In this document: positions 42,922-52,075 of the stretch, in pieces
Layout: each line of letters starts with the position of its first letter
Position numbering within the stretch: the stretch's first letter is position 1
Assembly (NCBI RefSeq): GCF_025950085.1
Contig: NZ_JAPDDS010000005.1
Coordinates: forward strand, 124,001-188,000
Direction: 5' to 3'
Length of the DNA stretch: 64,000 nucleotides
Source: Luteolibacter flavescens
GTDB lineage: Bacteria > Verrucomicrobiota > Verrucomicrobiia > Verrucomicrobiales > Akkermansiaceae
The notes under the pieces: generated by a model
What the model saw: the letters and a program-made list of their open reading frames with translations, nothing else
What the model was told of the DNA's origin: nothing
The model's database searches: none
Program-made: the position numbers and the translations under genes

Positions 42922-43157
42922 CGTTCGTCCCGCTCGGCCCGGATGGCGTCGCGAATGGCATCCCGATCAAAAGGACGATCCACGAACAACTTCCCGTCAC
43001 GCTCGATCACTCCCGCGACCGGAACATCGGCAGATTTCAGGAGCCGGAAGACCACGCGGTCGGCAGTCACTTCTTCCTCCACGAAGACGTCTCCGGGGGA
43101 GTAGCGGTCGGGAAAGGTGACCCGGCGCCGCGAATCGAGCTTCCGGACTTCATTCAT
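42918..43157 (-). CDS. AbrB/SpoVT-like antitoxin
   Basis: The 79-residue protein starts MNEVRKLDSRRRVTFPDRYSP, close to the R-G-R-V-x-I-P swapped-hairpin motif of AbrB-type antitoxins, with a GDVFVEEEV strand next. The acidic/basic C-terminal tail would wrap the PIN toxin. The operon order, antitoxin first and toxin overlapping, is standard. The assignment rests on this motif and the partner gene. Confidence 0.65.
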   Translation of the reverse strand: MNEVRKLDSRRRVTFPDRYSPGDVFVEEEVTADRVVFRLLKSADVPVAGVIERDGKLFVDRPFDRDAIRDAIRAERDER

Positions 43158-43188
43158 GATGGGAATTTCCCACGAAGGGGCGTGAGGG

Positions 43189-43965
43189 TCAAGGAAGCCG
43201 GTTCGTCTTCCCGCTCATCCGGTCGCGCAGGGTATACCAGACGAAGAGCGAATTGTAGGTGAAGTAGCGGCGGAAGAGGCGGCGTGGCTCGGCGGCGATG
43301 CGGTAGGCCCATTCCATCCCGCACCTCTGCAGGAAGGCGGGTGCCTGCGAGACCTCGCCGGCGTGGAAGGCGAAGGCGGCCCCAATACCGAAGTAGACGC
43401 CGGGTGGCAGCCGGTCCTTGTGGCGGGCGATCCAATGCTCCTGCTTCGGGCAGCCGAGGCCGACCCAGATGAGATTCGCTCCGGATTCGCGGATCTTCGC
43501 GGTCATGCGCTCGAATTCATCCTCAGGCCACTCGCCGAAGGGTGGCGAATAGGCCCCCGCGATCGCCACGCCGGGAAAGCGCCCGGCGAAGACGGACTGG
43601 AGTTTCTCCAGCGTGGACTCCTTTCCCCCGAGCAGGAAGTGGCGGAACTCTGGCTTCCCCGTGGTGCCCTCCAGTGTCTCCAGCATCAGCGTCGGGCCAT
43701 AGACGCGGTCGGTCAGGCGCTCGGCGGGTGGCAGGGCGGCATTCAGCGACCAGACCAGCGGCATGCCGTCGGGCACGATGAGGTCGAAGGCGCGCATCGA
43801 CTCGCCAAAGGCCGCGTCGCTCCTGGCAAGCGCGGCGACGTGGGTATTCGCAGCTTCTACTGCGACCGCCGTACTTGAAGTAGCGGCCTTGTCGAGGATC
43901 CACGCGACTGCTCCGGCGTAGTCCGTGCAGGCGAGCGGCAGGCCGATGACGGGGACGGTGCGCAT
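43189..43965 (-). CDS. WecG/TagA/CpsF family glycosyltransferase (GT26)
   Basis: The 258-residue protein has VAVEAANTHVAALARSDAAF, FDLIVPDGMPLVWSL, a KPEFRHFLLGGKES segment and NLIWVGLGCPKQEHWIARHK. These are the defining blocks of GT26. Members transfer ManNAc, ManNAcA or glucosyl groups from UDP-sugars to lipid-linked GlcNAc, often as the second step of repeat-unit assembly. The nearby UDP-HexNAc-type dehydrogenase could make its donor. Two toxin-antitoxin modules flank it. Confidence 0.93.
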   Translation of the reverse strand: MRTVPVIGLPLACTDYAGAVAWILDKAATSSTAVAVEAANTHVAALARSDAAFGESMRAFDLIVPDGMPLVWSLNAALPPAERLTDRVYGPTLMLETLEGTTGKPEFRHFLLGGKESTLEKLQSVFAGRFPGVAIAGAYSPPFGEWPEDEFERMTAKIRESGANLIWVGLGCPKQEHWIARHKDRLPPGVYFGIGAAFAFHAGEVSQAPAFLQRCGMEWAYRIAAEPRRLFRRYFTYNSLFVWYTLRDRMSGKTNRLP

Positions 43966-44023
43966 GAGTGGGTCGAGGGGGCGGGCTGAGACGCCATACC
44001 CGAGTGGAGCCGGGTGGACCGGT

Positions 44024-44206
44024 TCAGTAATGATACCGCGCCTGTGCGAACAGGATGCGGTCGTCCTTCACGCGATACACCAAACGGTGCTCTTGCGTGA
44101 TGCGCCGTGACCAGATGCCAGCCCCCAGGTGGCGGAGGGGCTCCAGCTTGCCGAGCCCGTCGAGAAAGTCCCGGTCGAAGTTGAGTAGCCGCTCCGGGTC
44201 ACTCAT
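44024..44206 (-). CDS. YoeB-like toxin, N-terminally truncated
   Basis: The 60-residue protein matches the C-terminal two-thirds of E. coli YoeB: GLGKLEPLRH, IWSRRITQEHRLVYRV and the terminal RYHY. The counterparts of catalytic Glu46, Arg65, His83 and Tyr84 are all present. About 25 residues corresponding to the first strand and helix (as in YoeB 1-25) are missing, and nothing upstream in any minus-strand frame restores them. The ATG overlaps the antitoxin stop (ATGA), so the deletion keeps perfect coupling. It may be inactive. Confidence 0.75.
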   Translation of the reverse strand: MSDPERLLNFDRDFLDGLGKLEPLRHLGAGIWSRRITQEHRLVYRVKDDRILFAQARYHY

Positions 44207-44472
44207 TCCACCTTCGCGGCGAGAGCTTCCATGGACAGCACTTCGCCTTCGCCGCTTTCGAGCCGGTTCAGGGCGGCCAAGAGTCGCCGCGCATTGGCCG
44301 GAGAGCGGAGCAGGTGGCCGGTTTCCACCAGACCCTCCCACTCTCCCTCCGGCACCAATACCACGGACTCGTGGCCGCGTCTTTCGATCCTCACGGACTC
44401 GCGAGCCGACACAGCCTCGTCCCAGACGCTGGCGAGCCGGTCGCGGGCTTCCGTATAGGATATGACGTTCAC
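44203..44472 (-). CDS. YefM/Phd family antitoxin
   Basis: The 89-residue protein starts with a GTG and reads VISYTEARDRLASVWDEAV, IERRGHESVVLVPEGEWEGL, ETGHLLRSPANARRLLAALNR. This is the standard YefM pattern, with the N-terminal DNA-binding fold and a toxin-binding tail. It should repress its own operon and neutralise YoeB. The upstream gap (44473-44513) holds an imperfect inverted repeat, GGCAGGA...TCCTGCC, which may be its operator or the gmd end signal. Confidence 0.82.
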   Translation of the reverse strand: MNVISYTEARDRLASVWDEAVSARESVRIERRGHESVVLVPEGEWEGLVETGHLLRSPANARRLLAALNRLESGEGEVLSMEALAAKVE

Positions 44473-44513
44473 TTTGGCAGGATAACCTGAACGCGGTTCC
44501 TGCCTGAGAACTA

Positions 44514-45629
44514 TTACTCCTTCGACACGGACACGTGGTGGCCGTGTGCCTTGAGCAGGGCGTGGCGCTTGGCGGTATCCACGTCGGAGGCGACCATCTC
44601 GGCGCACATTTCCTCGACGGTGATTTCCGGGATCCAGCCGAGCTTTTCCTTCGCCTTGGTCGGGTCGCCGAGCAGCGTTTCCACTTCCGCGGGGCGGAAG
44701 TAGCGTGGGTCCACCTTCACGATCACGTCGCCGACCTTCACTGCCGGGGCAGCTTCGGCATTCACGGCGGTCACGGTGGCGATCTCATCCACGCCGGTGC
44801 CGGTGAATTCCACCTCGATGCCCGCTTCCTTGGCGGACATGCGGACGAATTCACGGACGGAGATCTGCTTGCCGGTGGCGATCACGAAGTCCTCGGCCTG
44901 CTCCTGCTGGAGCATCATCCACTGCATGCGGACGTAGTCCTTCGCGTGGCCCCAGTCGCGCAGCGCGTCCATGTTGCCGAGGTAGAGGCAGGTCTCGAGG
45001 CCCTGAGAAATGTTCGCGATGCCGCGGGTGATCTTGCGCGTCACGAAGGTCTCGCCGCGGCGCGGGGACTCGTGGTTGAAGAGGATGCCATTGCAGGCAT
45101 ACATGCCGTAGGACTCGCGGTAGTTCACCGTGATCCAGTAGGCATACATCTTCGCCACGGCATACGGGGAGCGCGGGTAAAAGGGTGTGGTTTCCTTCTG
45201 CGGGATCTCCTGCACCAGGCCGTAGAGCTCGGAGGTCGACGCCTGGTAGAAGCGCGTCTTCTTCTCCATGCCGAGGAAGCGGATCGCTTCCAGCAGGCGC
45301 AGCGTGCCGATCGCATCGACGTCCGCGGTGTATTCCGGGGCCTCGAAGGACACCGCCACGTGCGACTGCGCGCCGAGGTTGTACACCTCGTCCGGCTGCA
45401 CTTCGGAAAGTATGCGCGTCAGGTTCGAGGTGTCGGTGAGGTCACCGTAGTGCAGGCGGAAGCGGGCGTGCTCCACGTGGGGATCTTCATAGATGTGATC
45501 CACGCGCTGGGTATTGAAGAGCGAGGCGCGGCGCTTGATGCCGTGGACCTCGTAACCTTTTTCCAGCAGGAATTCCGCGAGATACGAACCGTCCTGGCCG
45601 GTGATGCCGGTGATAAGAGCTTTCTTCAT
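44514..45629 (-). CDS. gmd: GDP-mannose 4,6-dehydratase
   Basis: The 371-residue SDR begins [20 protein letters not shown] with the NADP loop GxxGxxG. It contains [39 protein letters not shown] and the catalytic [12 protein letters not shown] (Tyr-x3-Lys), then [18 protein letters not shown]. These are textbook Gmd landmarks. It makes GDP-4-keto-6-deoxymannose, which Fcl next door turns into GDP-L-fucose. The ATG at 45629 matches the family start. Confidence 0.97.
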   Translation of the reverse strand: MKKALITGITGQDGSYLAEFLLEKGYEVHGIKRRASLFNTQRVDHIYEDPHVEHARFRLHYGDLTDTSNLTRILSEVQPDEVYNLGAQSHVAVSFEAPEYTADVDAIGTLRLLEAIRFLGMEKKTRFYQASTSELYGLVQEIPQKETTPFYPRSPYAVAKMYAYWITVNYRESYGMYACNGILFNHESPRRGETFVTRKITRGIANISQGLETCLYLGNMDALRDWGHAKDYVRMQWMMLQQEQAEDFVIATGKQISVREFVRMSAKEAGIEVEFTGTGVDEIATVTAVNAEAAPAVKVGDVIVKVDPRYFRPAEVETLLGDPTKAKEKLGWIPEITVEEMCAEMVASDVDTAKRHALLKAHGHHVSVSKE

Positions 45630-45716
45630 GGCGACTGTAAGGGGGAATGTTTCGAGGGAGAGCGGGGAGGGTAGGGAATCGGGGGCCAATCCCCAATTAC
45701 GTGATAAGGTGGGAGA

Positions 45717-46655
45717 TCAGAGGCGGGCGGCGCCGGTTTCGAGGGTGGCGAGGAGGTCCTGGTAAGCACCGGCGAGGCCATCGCGGAATGCGATTTCCGG
45801 GGTCCAGCCAGTGCCCTTGATCTTCGACACGTCCATCAGCTTGCGCGGAGTGCCGTCCGGCTTGGTCGGGTCGGTGAGGATCTCGCCGGTGTAGCCGACG
45901 GTCTCCGCGACGAGCTGCGCCAGCTCCAGGATGGTCACGTCGTCGCCCACGCCGACATTTACCCAGTCCGGCGGGCTTTCCAGGCCGAGCAGGTGGAAGC
46001 AGGCGGCAGCGAGGTCGTCCACGTGGAGGAATTCGCGGCGCGGTGTCCCGGTGCCCCAGATCGTCACGCTCGGTGCGCCCGCCACCTTCGCCTCATGGAA
46101 GCGGCGGATGAGCGCGGGAATGACATGGGAATTCTCCGGGTGGTAGTTGTCGCCGGGACCGTAGAGATTCGTCGGCATCGCCGAGTGATACATGAGGCCG
46201 TGCTGCGCGCGGTAGTGCTGGCACAGCTTCAGGCCCGCGATCTTCGCGATGGCGTAGGCCTCGTTGGTCACTTCCAGCGGGCTCGTCAGCAGGCAATCCT
46301 CGGGCATCGGCTGGGGAGCCATCTTCGGATAGATGCAGGAGGAGCCGAGGAAGAGCACGCGGGGGACCCCGGCGCGGCGGCTGCCCTCGACCAGATTCGA
46401 GGCGATACTAAGGTTCTCGTAGATGAAATCCGCCGGGTAGGTGGCGTTCGCGTGGATGCCGCCGACTTTAGCTGCGGCGATGATCACGATGTCCGGCTTC
46501 TCCGCCGCGAGGAAGTCGAAAACCGCCTGCTGGTTCAGCAGGTCCAGCGTGTCGCGGCCCGCGGTGATGACCTCGTGGCCGCCCTGCTTCCCCGCCTCGC
46601 GGACGAGTGCGGAGCCCACCATTCCGCGGTGGCCGGTGATGAAGATCTTGGACAT
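45717..46655 (-). CDS. fcl: GDP-L-fucose synthase
   Basis: The 312-residue protein has the NADP loop [55 protein letters not shown] and the catalytic [14 protein letters not shown] (Tyr-x3-Lys), followed by [20 protein letters not shown]. These are the standard Fcl/WcaG blocks. It epimerises and reduces the Gmd product to GDP-fucose. It is read just before gmd, with an 87-nt gap. The GT11 gene at the left edge would use its product. Confidence 0.97.
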   Translation of the reverse strand: MSKIFITGHRGMVGSALVREAGKQGGHEVITAGRDTLDLLNQQAVFDFLAAEKPDIVIIAAAKVGGIHANATYPADFIYENLSIASNLVEGSRRAGVPRVLFLGSSCIYPKMAPQPMPEDCLLTSPLEVTNEAYAIAKIAGLKLCQHYRAQHGLMYHSAMPTNLYGPGDNYHPENSHVIPALIRRFHEAKVAGAPSVTIWGTGTPRREFLHVDDLAAACFHLLGLESPPDWVNVGVGDDVTILELAQLVAETVGYTGEILTDPTKPDGTPRKLMDVSKIKGTGWTPEIAFRDGLAGAYQDLLATLETGAARL

Positions 46656-46681
46656 GAGAAAGGGGGAAGGATGGAGTCGGA

Positions 46682-47167
46682 TCAGTTGGCTTCGCCCGCG
46701 CTGGCGAGCACTTGATGGATGTGAGAGGGAGAGATGAACATCCCGGCGGCGATCACGGCGTCCAAGGCAGGTTTGACCGCGGGAAGGATCTTCCGTTGCT
46801 TCGCCGCGAGGATGATTCCCAAGGTGCCCGTAACTTTCAATCCGAGAGCCTGCGCGCAGCGGCGGGCGGCCAGATCGTCAAGCACTGCAATCGATCCGGC
46901 GAGGGATTCTGCAAGGGCGATGACCGACGTCTCGCCTGCTCCCAGATCCCACGCCGCGAGAAACGGAGTGTTTGGCATGGCGGTTCTAACTAGGCAGGCG
47001 TGATTGCCAATCCAAGTTCGGGCCGGATCTAAAGGATTCTTGGCTCGGTTGATTTCGAGAGCCACTGGCTCTGGAATCACCAGCTCGGTGGCGAGATTGA
47101 GAACGATGTCCATCAGCCCAGCCTTCGATAGCACGATCAGGGGGGAGGCATTGATGACGAGGGTCAT
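46682..47167 (-). CDS. DUF3368 PIN-like toxin
   Basis: The 161-residue protein begins [19 protein letters not shown], with an Asn-Ala-Ser-Pro core that replaces the usual PIN D-x-S start, then [22 protein letters not shown] and [19 protein letters not shown]. These fit the DUF3368 PIN-like family. DUF3368 proteins are typically paired with UPF0175 antitoxins, and such a gene overlaps it here (ATGA). The nuclease role is inferred from family context. Confidence 0.8.
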   Translation of the reverse strand: MTLVINASPLIVLSKAGLMDIVLNLATELVIPEPVALEINRAKNPLDPARTWIGNHACLVRTAMPNTPFLAAWDLGAGETSVIALAESLAGSIAVLDDLAARRCAQALGLKVTGTLGIILAAKQRKILPAVKPALDAVIAAGMFISPSHIHQVLASAGEAN

Positions 47168-47406
47168 TCCGCGAAAGCAGCAAGGTCGTCTTCCACTCCT
47201 TGGAACGGGCTGACACCGACCCGCGACATGGAAAGCAGGAATTCCTGGCGGGATTGTCCCGCCAACTCGGCTGCCCGTTCCTGGCTGAGCATGCCGGTTT
47301 CATACCATTTGATCGCGGCCATCAGGCGCATGCTCGCAGCCAGCTCTCCGGGAGCTTGGCGGAGAGCCGAGAATGCGGACTCAGGCACGTCGATTTCCAG
47401 TTTCAC
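47164..47406 (-). CDS. UPF0175 family antitoxin
   Basis: The 80-residue protein reads MKLEIDVPESAFSALRQAP, LAASMRLMAAIKWYETGMLS and QERAAELAGQSRQEFLLSMSR. This is the UPF0175 pattern, with a helix-turn-helix-like AAELAGQSRQEF. It overlaps the DUF3368 toxin by ATGA and is its likely antitoxin. The pair lies between the DegT gene and the fcl gene. Confidence 0.8.
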   Translation of the reverse strand: MKLEIDVPESAFSALRQAPGELAASMRLMAAIKWYETGMLSQERAAELAGQSRQEFLLSMSRVGVSPFQGVEDDLAAFAE

Positions 47407-47437
47407 GTCGGTAGATTATTCCTTGCGCACCGAGACT

Positions 47438-48553
47438 TCAACTCAGGAAGGATTCAAGTGCAGCCGCCACTTCATCGAGCTGGGCATCCACTAGCTCTGC
47501 GTAGACCGGGATGCTGATGACCTCGGCGGCAAGCAGATCGGATACCGGGCAGTTCGAAAGTGAATGCTCCGGCAATTTCTCGAAGCATTCCTGCCGGTGC
47601 ATCGGGACGGGGTAGTAGATCTCGCAGCCGATGCCCTTCGCCGTGAGATGGGTCTTCAATTCATCGCGGCGGCCGGGCACGCGGATCGTGTATTGGTTCC
47701 ATACGTGCCTGGCGTGCTCGTGGGCTGCGGGCAGGATGAACGAGTCACCGGCGATCGGGGAAAGACGATGGGTATAGTAGTTCGCATTGCGCGTGCGGCC
47801 CGCGGAGTACTCGCCGATGTGGCGGAGCTTCACCTGCAGCAGCGCGCACTGCAGGGCATCCATGCGGAAGTTCCCGCCGACCATCGAGTGATGGTAGCGC
47901 GGGTGCATGCCGTGGTTGCGCAGCCGCAGCATCTTTTCGTGAAGTTCGGAGCACTCCGTCGTGACGAGTCCGCCATCGCCGAAGCCGCCGAGATTCTTCG
48001 ACGGGAAGAAGCTGTAGCTGCCGATATCGCCGATGGTCCCGCAGGCCCGTCCGCGATACGTCGCGCCGAAGGACTGGGCGACATCTTCGACGACCTTCAG
48101 CCCGTGCTCCTTCGCGAAGGAAGTCATGGCATCCATGTCCACCGCCTGGCCATAGAGATGCACCGGGATGATGGCCTTCGTCTTCGGCGTGAGCTTCGAC
48201 TTCGCCGATGCGAGATCGATGCCAAAGAACTCCGGCTCCACATCGCAAAAGACCGGCGTCGCTCCCGTGCGGAAGACGCTGCCCGCGGTTGCGAAGAAGG
48301 TGAAGGACGGGCAAAGCACCTCGTCGCCCGGTCCGATGTCCAGCGCCATCAGCGCCACGATCAGCGCGTCCGTGCCGGACGAGATCGAGATCGCATGCTT
48401 CGCCCCGAGCGCGGCGGCGCATTCCTTCTCGAATGCCTCCACCTCCTCGCCGAGGATGAAGCGGCCGGAGCGCAGCACGTTTTCAAAGACCTGCTTCAGC
48501 TCTGCTTCGAGCGGCAGGTTCTGTGCGTTGACGTCTAGGAGAGGGACGGACAT
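47438..48553 (-). CDS. DegT/DnrJ/EryC1/StrS family aminotransferase
   Basis: The 371-residue PLP enzyme has SISSGTDALIVALMALDIGP, PVHLYGQAVDMDAM, VVEDVAQSFGATYRGR and the PLP-binding Lys186 in SFFPSKNLGGFGDGG. The order and spacing match sugar 3- or 4-aminotransferases such as WbpE. The ATG at 48553 (MSVPLLDVNAQN) is the usual start for this family. Coupled to the upstream UDP-sugar dehydrogenase, it could build an amino uronic acid, although the oxidised-sugar intermediates are not proven. Confidence 0.93.
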   Translation of the reverse strand: MSVPLLDVNAQNLPLEAELKQVFENVLRSGRFILGEEVEAFEKECAAALGAKHAISISSGTDALIVALMALDIGPGDEVLCPSFTFFATAGSVFRTGATPVFCDVEPEFFGIDLASAKSKLTPKTKAIIPVHLYGQAVDMDAMTSFAKEHGLKVVEDVAQSFGATYRGRACGTIGDIGSYSFFPSKNLGGFGDGGLVTTECSELHEKMLRLRNHGMHPRYHHSMVGGNFRMDALQCALLQVKLRHIGEYSAGRTRNANYYTHRLSPIAGDSFILPAAHEHARHVWNQYTIRVPGRRDELKTHLTAKGIGCEIYYPVPMHRQECFEKLPEHSLSNCPVSDLLAAEVISIPVYAELVDAQLDEVAAALESFLS

Positions 48554-48597
48554 GGAGAGACGGAAGACTTGGAGATTAAAGACGCAAGACTGGAGGA

Positions 48598-49908
48598 TTA
48601 CGCCTTCACCACCAGGCCTTCCGGCGTGTCGATGGAGGCCATGGCGTTGCGGGTGTCGATGATGAGGTCGGACCACGCGGCGAGTTCGGCGAGGTCGAAG
48701 GCGGCGTGATGCGTGGAGATGACGATGCAGTCCTGGGCGCGGATCGTTTCCTCGCTCCATGCGACGCTGCGGGATCCGGCCCAGTTCATGTGCTCGCGGG
48801 TAGGGCCCACCACCGGGACGTGGGGATCGTAGAAGGAGACCTCGGCACCCAGGCGCTGGAGGCCATCGAGCAGGGCGAAGGTGGGCGACTCGCGCATGTC
48901 ATCCACGTTTGCCTTGTAGGCGAGGCCCATGAGCAGGATGCGCGATCCCTTCACCGGCTTGCCGCGGGAATTGAGCGCCTCCATGGTGCGATGGATGACG
49001 TAGTCGGGCATGCTGCGGTTGATCTCTCCGGCCAGCTCGATGAAGCGCGTGTGGACCCCGTATTCGCGCGCCTTCCACGTGAGGTAGAAGGGGTCGATGG
49101 GGATGCAGTGGCCGCCGAGACCCGGGCCGGGATAGAAGGGCGTGAAGCCAAAGGGCTTCGTCGAGGCGGCGCGGATCACCTCCCAGATGTCGATGCCCAT
49201 CTTGTCCGCGGCGATCTTCAGCTCGTTGACGAGGCCGATGTTCACCGCGCGGTAGATGTTTTCCAGCAGCTTGGTCAGCTCCGCCACCTTGCAGGAGCTG
49301 ACGGGCACGACTTGCTCGAAGGCAGCTTCGTAGAGTGCGACGCCAGCCTCCAGGCAGCCCGGCGTGACACCGCCGACCACCTTCGGAATGTTCGTCGCGG
49401 AGAACTTCGGATTGCCCGGGTCCTCGCGTTCCGGCGAATAGACGACGTGGATGTCCGTGCCGACCTGGAAGCCAGCCTTCTCCACGCGGGTCACGACTTC
49501 CTCGTCGGTGGTGCCAGGGTAGGTCGTGCTTTCCAGGCTGAGCACCTGGCCCGCCTTCAGGTGGGGCACCACGGCCTCGACCGTATTCACCACATAGCTC
49601 AGGTCGGGCTCGAAGTGCTCGTCGAGCGGTGTCGGCACGCAGAGGATGATCGCATCCAGCGTCTTGATGATCGAGAAGTCGGTGGTCGCTTCCAGCTTTC
49701 CGGACGCCAGTGCTGCGGCGACTTCCTCGCCTGGGATGTGCTTGATGTAGCTGCGACCGGCGAGCAGTGCTTCCGGCTTGCCCGCATCGATGTCGATGCC
49801 CACGGCGCGGAAGCCCGCCTTTGCATAGGCCAGCAGGAGCGGCAGCCCGACGTAGCCGAGGCCGACGACGCCGATGGAACCTTGTTTCGATTTCAGCTTT
49901 TCAAGCAT
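48598..49908 (-). CDS. UDP-N-acetyl-hexosamine-type 6-dehydrogenase (WbpA-like nucleotide sugar dehydrogenase)
   Basis: The 436-residue enzyme has an NAD loop IGVVGLGYVGLPLLLAYAK (12-30), VPTPLDEHFEPDLS, the central helix block VAELTKLLENIYRAVNIGLV (208-227) and the catalytic Cys268 in GPGLGGHCIPIDPFYL. The WbpA/WecC type is favoured over UDP-glucose dehydrogenase by this spacing. It oxidises C6 of a UDP-HexNAc to a uronic acid. It overlaps the upstream UGM gene by 8 nt. Whether its substrate is UDP-GlcNAc or UDP-ManNAc is open. Confidence 0.9.
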   Translation of the reverse strand: MLEKLKSKQGSIGVVGLGYVGLPLLLAYAKAGFRAVGIDIDAGKPEALLAGRSYIKHIPGEEVAAALASGKLEATTDFSIIKTLDAIILCVPTPLDEHFEPDLSYVVNTVEAVVPHLKAGQVLSLESTTYPGTTDEEVVTRVEKAGFQVGTDIHVVYSPEREDPGNPKFSATNIPKVVGGVTPGCLEAGVALYEAAFEQVVPVSSCKVAELTKLLENIYRAVNIGLVNELKIAADKMGIDIWEVIRAASTKPFGFTPFYPGPGLGGHCIPIDPFYLTWKAREYGVHTRFIELAGEINRSMPDYVIHRTMEALNSRGKPVKGSRILLMGLAYKANVDDMRESPTFALLDGLQRLGAEVSFYDPHVPVVGPTREHMNWAGSRSVAWSEETIRAQDCIVISTHHAAFDLAELAAWSDLIIDTRNAMASIDTPEGLVVKA

Positions 49909-51082
49909 GCGGGGCCGGTGAGTAGCGGGCGATCAGGCGGTCGGCCTCGGCGAGTGCCATGCCGGTGACCTGGTCCATGTTATAATAACGATAGGTGGCG
50001 AGACGGCCGATGAAGCTGACATTCTCCTCCGCCGCGGCCAGATCGGCATAGCGGCGGTAGGCGGTCTTCGCATCGTCCGCGGGCACGGGGTAAAACGGCT
50101 CCTCCCCCGGTGTCCAGTTCCGCGGATACTCGCGGATGATGGTGGAGGTGTCGATCTTCTGCCCCGTCACGTGCTTGATCTCCACGATGCGGGTGTAGGG
50201 AACGTCCGCGGAGGGGTAGTTCACCTGCACCGCCGGTTGCCAGAAGCCGGGCTTGCCGGAGACCGGCTCGCGGGCCCGCAGTTGGTCGGCGGTGAAGCTC
50301 TCGTGCTCGAAGCTCAGCGAACGGTAGGGCAGTGCCCCGTAGCGGCGCTGGAAATATTCGTCCACCGGCCCGGTGAAAATCAGGTGGCGGTGCCGCCAGC
50401 GCCTGCAGGCCTCGTCGAAATCCACGCCCAGATGAAGCTCCACCCCGGGAGATGCCTCGAGCATCTGCTCGAACATCGCCGTGTAGCCCTTCTTCGGCAG
50501 TGCTTGGAAGGACTCGCTCAGGTAGCGGTCATCGCGGTTCGTCCGGATCGGGACCCGTCCGCAGACGCTGGTGTCCAGGTCGCGCGGGTGGCGCTGCCAT
50601 TGCTTGAGCGTGTAGCCTTCGTAAAAGCGGTGATAGAGCTCGCGACCGACCTTTGAGAGGATCAGCTCCTCCGAGTTCCGAGGCTCATCCACCGGCACCC
50701 GATGCTGCTCGATCCACGCCTCGAATTCCTCCGTGGTCGCAGCGTGGCCCACGATTTCCTCGTAGGTGTGCAGGTTGATCGGGAAGCTCCAGTAGCGGCC
50801 GTCCGTGTAGCTCTTGATCTTGTAGTCCGCGTCCTGCCAATCGGTGAATTTCCCCAGATACTCGACGATTCGCGGCGAGTTCGTGCGGAAGTAATGCGGG
50901 CCGTATTCGTGGACCAGCACGCCCGCCGCGTCGACTCGATCGTAGGCATTCCCGCCGAGGTGGGGGCGCTTGTCCACCACCACGCAGCGGAAGCCGGCAT
51001 TGGATAGCCGCTCCGCCGTGACGAGCCCGGAGAACCCGGCTCCTACGATCAGGAAATCGACGCTGGCGTCAGGAGACGGCAA
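49901..51082 (-). CDS. glf: UDP-galactopyranose mutase
   Basis: The 393-residue flavoprotein has FLIVGAGFSGLVTAERLS (10-27), HLGGNAYDRVDAAGVLVHEYG, FRTNSPRIVEYL and SSGKIDTSTII-type C-terminal parts, with GYTLKQW and RIPIRTNRDDRY-like blocks (here RVPIRTNRDDRYLSESFQAL). All are landmarks of Glf. It makes UDP-galactofuranose, which implies a Galf residue in the glycan. It ends 8 nt inside the next gene and starts 3 nt after UXS. Confidence 0.95.
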   Translation of the reverse strand: MPSPDASVDFLIVGAGFSGLVTAERLSNAGFRCVVVDKRPHLGGNAYDRVDAAGVLVHEYGPHYFRTNSPRIVEYLGKFTDWQDADYKIKSYTDGRYWSFPINLHTYEEIVGHAATTEEFEAWIEQHRVPVDEPRNSEELILSKVGRELYHRFYEGYTLKQWQRHPRDLDTSVCGRVPIRTNRDDRYLSESFQALPKKGYTAMFEQMLEASPGVELHLGVDFDEACRRWRHRHLIFTGPVDEYFQRRYGALPYRSLSFEHESFTADQLRAREPVSGKPGFWQPAVQVNYPSADVPYTRIVEIKHVTGQKIDTSTIIREYPRNWTPGEEPFYPVPADDAKTAYRRYADLAAAEENVSFIGRLATYRYYNMDQVTGMALAEADRLIARYSPAPHA

Positions 51083-51085
51083 GGA

Positions 51086-52051
51086 TCACGCGGGTTGGAG
51101 CTGGCCGCGGAAATACTCGATGGTCTCGCGGATGCCGTCGTCAAAGGAGACGACCGGCTCCCAGCCGAGGACTTCCTTCGCGCGGGTGATGTCCGGCTTG
51201 CGCACCTTCGGGTCATCCGGTGGCAGCGGCTTGGGATCGACCGTCAGCTCGATTTCGAAGACGCCGGCGATGGCTTCCGCGAACTGACGCATGCTCATTT
51301 CGTGCGGGTTGCCGCAGTTCACCGGCTCGTTGGTGGTCGAGCGGGCGAGACGCCAGATGCCGTCCACCAGATCGGAGACGTAGCAGAACGAGCGCGTCTG
51401 AGTGCCATCGCCGAAGATGGTCAGCGGCTCGCCGCGGAGGGCCTGGCCGATGAAGGCGGGGACCACGCGGCCGTCGTCCAGTCGCATGCGCGGGCCGTAG
51501 GTATTGAAGATGCGGACGATCTTCGTGTTCAAGCCGTGGGCGCGATGGTAGGCCATGGTGGCGGCCTCGGCGTAGCGCTTCGCCTCATCGTAGCAGGAGC
51601 GGACGCCGATGGAGTTCACATTGCCCCAGTAGCTTTCCGGCTGCGGGTGGATCTCGGGGTCGCCGTAGATCTCCGAGGTCGAGGCCACGAGGTAGGTCGC
51701 GTTTTTCCGCAGGGCGAGATCGAGGGAGTTGTGGGAGGCGTAGGAGCCTGCCTTCAGCGTCTCGATCGGGATCTGGACGTAGTCGATCGGGCTGGCGGGC
51801 GAGGCCATGTGGAAGACGAAGTCCACCGGCCCCTCGACATCGAAGGGCTCGGAAACATCCTGCTGGATGAAGGTGAAGTCAGGATTGTTCTCGAGGTGCG
51901 CGATGTTGCGCGCGTGCCCGGTGACGAAGTTGTCGAGTGCCACGACTTTCAAGCCGTCTGCCAGCAGTCGGTCGATCAGGTGGGATGGAACGAATCCGGC
52001 ACCGCCCGTCACGACGGCGGTCTTGCCTTTGAGGTCTTCGATGGGAGTCAT
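51086..52051 (-). CDS. UDP-glucuronate decarboxylase (UDP-xylose synthase-like SDR)
   Basis: The 321-residue SDR has [60 protein letters not shown] (catalytic Tyr-x3-Lys) and [18 protein letters not shown]. These blocks are diagnostic of UXS. The N-terminal [10 protein letters not shown] carries Pro22 in place of the third Gly of G-x-x-G-x-x-G, an oddity. It is the first gene of the first unit, 25 nt after the ops-like leader. No dedicated UDP-glucose dehydrogenase is nearby, so UDP-GlcA must come from elsewhere. Confidence 0.92.
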   Translation of the reverse strand: MTPIEDLKGKTAVVTGGAGFVPSHLIDRLLADGLKVVALDNFVTGHARNIAHLENNPDFTFIQQDVSEPFDVEGPVDFVFHMASPASPIDYVQIPIETLKAGSYASHNSLDLALRKNATYLVASTSEIYGDPEIHPQPESYWGNVNSIGVRSCYDEAKRYAEAATMAYHRAHGLNTKIVRIFNTYGPRMRLDDGRVVPAFIGQALRGEPLTIFGDGTQTRSFCYVSDLVDGIWRLARSTTNEPVNCGNPHEMSMRQFAEAIAGVFEIELTVDPKPLPPDDPKVRKPDITRAKEVLGWEPVVSFDDGIRETIEYFRGQLQPA

Positions 52052-52075
52052 GGAATGTATAAAGGGGAGGAGAAA

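Noticed and set aside
48564-48600. A 15-nt direct repeat (AAGACTTGGAGATTA / AAGACTGGAGGATTA) between the DegT and dehydrogenase genes
   Set aside because: It is imperfect, present only twice, and the second copy includes the stop codon of the dehydrogenase; no clear function or wider pattern.
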